Part shown: positions 62,429-64,000 of the stretch, one piece after another | Position numbering within the stretch: position 1 is the first letter of the stretch | Layout of the letters: each line of letters starts with the position of its first letter | NCBI GenBank assembly: GCA_031555615.1 | Contig: JAVBUF010000003.1 | Coordinates: 96,442 to 160,441 of the forward strand | Direction of reading: 5' to 3' | From: UBA935 sp031555615 | Lineage (GTDB): Bacteria > Bacillota > Clostridia > Lachnospirales > Lachnospiraceae | DNA: 64,000 nucleotides | Translations under genes and position numbers: made by a program | Notes under the pieces: generated by a model | What the model was told of the DNA's origin: nothing | Database searches by the model: none | What the model saw: only the letters and a program-made list of their open reading frames with translations

Positions 62429-63739
62429 TTATCTGCCTTTCCCTTTCTTCTTCATAGCCCCTCTATAGTGTTCCACTGCGGCCTTAAATTTTTCAATATC
62501 TTTTTCCGAAATATAGGGGCCTGTTCCGATTTTATCCACATCTTCTTTTAGCACAAACATACTTACCGAATTAAAACGTTCACCTGTTTTCATATAATCT
62601 ATTGCCGCTTTTTGCAGGGAACTTTTGCCGCTTAGCTTTGACAAATCTCTTTCACCGTCAAATAACTGGTGCAGTAACATATCATCATTATTTTTGGTGG
62701 GATATAAATAAAATTGTCTTTGAACCTTTATAATATTACTTTTCTCATCATCCATGATCAGGGAAAGTCTGGAATCATAAAGCCAGCTTTCACTCCAAAA
62801 ACCTTTTACAGGCACTTCACTGAAGTAGGACGCGTAAAATTCCAGTGCCAGCTTCATGGAATTTTTTACTCTTTCCGGGTTATACCCTTCCCCTTCGGGA
62901 ATATGAAGAGCCAGCAGCACATCGCCTTTTTTCAGTACCGGCTCCCAATCTGCTTTGGCCAGTGTTACCGTACTCCTCTCCAGAAACCCCATTGGATTGA
63001 TTGGATTTGCCTGTACCATGGAACTGTCTTCCTCCCATTTTGAACAGGTTTTTCCGTCTTCATCATAAATTTCATTGGTACCGTTTACCTGTCCATCCCG
63101 CCTGAATTGAATACCTCCCTGCTGTAATGCCATGACGCTCCCATTGCGTCGGTTACGATAAACGCATATTTCCTCCTCCAATTTACATGGGATAAAGTAG
63201 AAGCGATCCAGCCGGAAAATAGAACAGGTATAAAAATTGATATCCCATTGGAAATCACTGACTGTAACATCATCATGCAGAATCCATTTTTCAGCCTGCC
63301 TGCGCAGGGGCACAAAGGGGATGTCCTGATAATAGTATCCCGGAAGACCTCTCTGTACAAGCATCTCCATGGAAGGCTTTATGCAGGCCAATAATATCAG
63401 AAACTGATAATATTCCCCATAACGCTCCATACATGCCGGCTCCACATTATGATAATAGTCATCCTCATAACGCTTTTTGGCCCGGCACATATCCCATATT
63501 AAAAATTTCGTAAAAAAACATAAGATACTATCTTTTTCGATTTCTGCCAAAGCTTTTTTCATCTGCTCTATTTTAGAAGCGGGCACCTTGTATTTACTTA
63601 AGACTTCTGTCAGAAAGCTTTTGTCAATAATTTCCTGCTGCTCATCATATAAGTTATAATAACATTCAATTCCTTCCGGTAAATTATGAAAACCGCAATA
63701 ACTTATGCATTCCGCATATGTATATCTTTTCTCCTGCAT
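62429..63739 (-). CDS. Acyltransferase-domain protein (NAT_N / GNAT-like C-terminal type), function unknown
   Basis: 436 aa. The N-terminal third is helical (about residues 1-125), followed by a mixed beta region with PYYYQDIPFVPLRR-like and LPGYYYQDIPF blocks. The C-terminal part (about 270-420) has LALHIPEGEGYNPERVKNSMKLALEFYASYF and WLYDSRLSLIMDDEKSNIIKVQRQFYLYP, which resemble the NAT_N/GNAT_C pair found in proteins annotated as acyltransferase-domain. No reaction is known for this group. AAGGAGAACGGGT precedes the ATG. It is first in an operon with the NahK-like kinase, so an acetyl-sugar role is possible. Confidence 0.6.
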   Translation of the reverse strand: MQEKRYTYAECISYCGFHNLPEGIECYYNLYDEQQEIIDKSFLTEVLSKYKVPASKIEQMKKALAEIEKDSILCFFTKFLIWDMCRAKKRYEDDYYHNVEPACMERYGEYYQFLILLACIKPSMEMLVQRGLPGYYYQDIPFVPLRRQAEKWILHDDVTVSDFQWDINFYTCSIFRLDRFYFIPCKLEEEICVYRNRRNGSVMALQQGGIQFRRDGQVNGTNEIYDEDGKTCSKWEEDSSMVQANPINPMGFLERSTVTLAKADWEPVLKKGDVLLALHIPEGEGYNPERVKNSMKLALEFYASYFSEVPVKGFWSESWLYDSRLSLIMDDEKSNIIKVQRQFYLYPTKNNDDMLLHQLFDGERDLSKLSGKSSLQKAAIDYMKTGERFNSVSMFVLKEDVDKIGTGPYISEKDIEKFKAAVEHYRGAMKKKGKGR

Positions 63740-63765
63740 ACCCGTTCTCCTTTATTTTTAATACT

Positions 63766-63834
63766 ATTATCATAACATTTGACCTTTTAACTTCTATACT
63801 GTTTTGATACTTTTTCTTGTCCTTTTGTGTGTAT
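63766..63834 (-). promoter_or_regulatory. Upstream region of the acyltransferase/kinase operon with the shared 12-bp motif
   Basis: The minus strand has ATACACACAAAA (63823-63834), 46 nt, then GTTATGATAAT (63766-63776), whose TATGAT or GATAAT is a likely -10. No convincing -35 is present, as expected for activator-dependent promoters. Confidence 0.5.
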
Positions 63835-63839
63835 TTAAT

Positions 63840-63953
63840 TTGCAAAAACCGGCCCGCACATGCTATAATATCCAAGGAAAGTATCAGAATCAGAGCAGAT
63901 AAAATGAGCAGTTCTAAATAAACCTGGAACTGCTCTGAATGTGATTCTTTCCT
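63840..63953 (+). other. Promoter-like sequence followed by a long hairpin at the right edge
   Basis: TTGCAA (63840-63845), 18 nt and TATAAT (63864-63869) precede an inverted repeat: GAGCAGTTC (63906-63914) and GAACTGCTC (63927-63935), framed by GGAAAG (63876-63881) and CTTTCC (63947-63952). It could be a small RNA or leader of a plus-strand gene beyond the edge, or a terminator for a minus-strand gene entering from the right. The remaining 47 bases hold an open plus-strand frame without a start codon. Confidence 0.4.
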
Positions 63954-64000
63954 ATTGTACCAATTCGCGAAAAAGTAGCCGAAGAACTACAGGAAACCAC

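Noticed and set aside
63950..64000. Plus-strand frame at the right edge reading VPIREKVAEELQET
   Set aside because: It looks protein-like but is only about 15 codons, has no start codon in the window and is preceded by an in-frame stop. It cannot be called without more sequence.

Overview
The window reads as a spore-forming, carbohydrate-specialised Gram-positive anaerobe of the Lachnospiraceae / Clostridium cluster XIV type. The pointers are moderate GC, strong AGGAGG ribosome sites, lipobox-anchored sugar-binding proteins, several YesM/YesN-type two-component systems, an ECF transporter, a YmaF-like spore-coat protein with a sigma-K-like promoter, and gene clusters built from one ABC importer plus cytoplasmic glycosidases. 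The species is inferred from gene content only. No rRNA, tRNA or CRISPR array was seen.

Layout. (1) 1-9237 (-) is one uninterrupted reading frame for a giant secreted surface protein with about 19 Cna_B-type repeats; its C-terminus lies beyond the left edge. (2) 9417-23904 (-) is a nearly gapless run: a nucleoside phosphorylase, a complete ECF transporter (S, T and fused A1A2), a sugar-binding lipoprotein, a YesN/YesM pair, two more sugar-binding proteins (one membrane-anchored), then a multiple-monosaccharide ABC transporter (ChvE/GguA/GguB type). (3) 24138-28294 holds a cysteine hydrolase, the YmaF-like protein, and a TetR-controlled ABC exporter with repeated palindromic operators. (4) 28461-31346 is an HEPN/MNT toxin-antitoxin-like pair whose promoter was duplicated when an IS1634-family element inserted; perfect 99-bp direct repeats flank the element. 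(5) 31409-33939 is a GntR/YtrA-type ABC-2 operon with a 14-bp-arm operator, followed by a CHASE-GGDEF diguanylate cyclase at 34116. (6) 35533-47905 is a uronic-acid oligosaccharide locus: ABC importer, GH88 hydrolase, DUF2264 protein, heparinase II/III-like protein, discoidin-like protein, and a divergent YesM/YesN pair. (7) 47906-54783 holds an orphan binding lipoprotein with a propeller-like N-terminal half, a serine hydrolase, and an ABC-2 exporter operon preceded by an attenuator-like leader with a short leader peptide. (8) 54860-63739 is a second glycan locus: an acyltransferase-like protein, an N-acetylhexosamine kinase-like protein, a Gfo/Idh/MocA oxidoreductase, an LplB/LplC/binding-protein importer and a GH31 glycosidase.

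How it works together. Glycan fragments and nucleosides are imported by dedicated transporters and broken down in the cytoplasm; none of the glycan enzymes has a signal peptide. Expression appears to be set by membrane sensor kinases paired with AraC-type response regulators, probably fed by solute-binding proteins. Exporters are under local TetR, GntR or leader-RNA control. The most unusual observations are the IS-driven promoter duplication, the attenuator leader at 54.2-54.5 kb, the binding-protein-rich sensory locus, and a 12-bp motif shared at matching distance upstream of two transcription units in the last locus.
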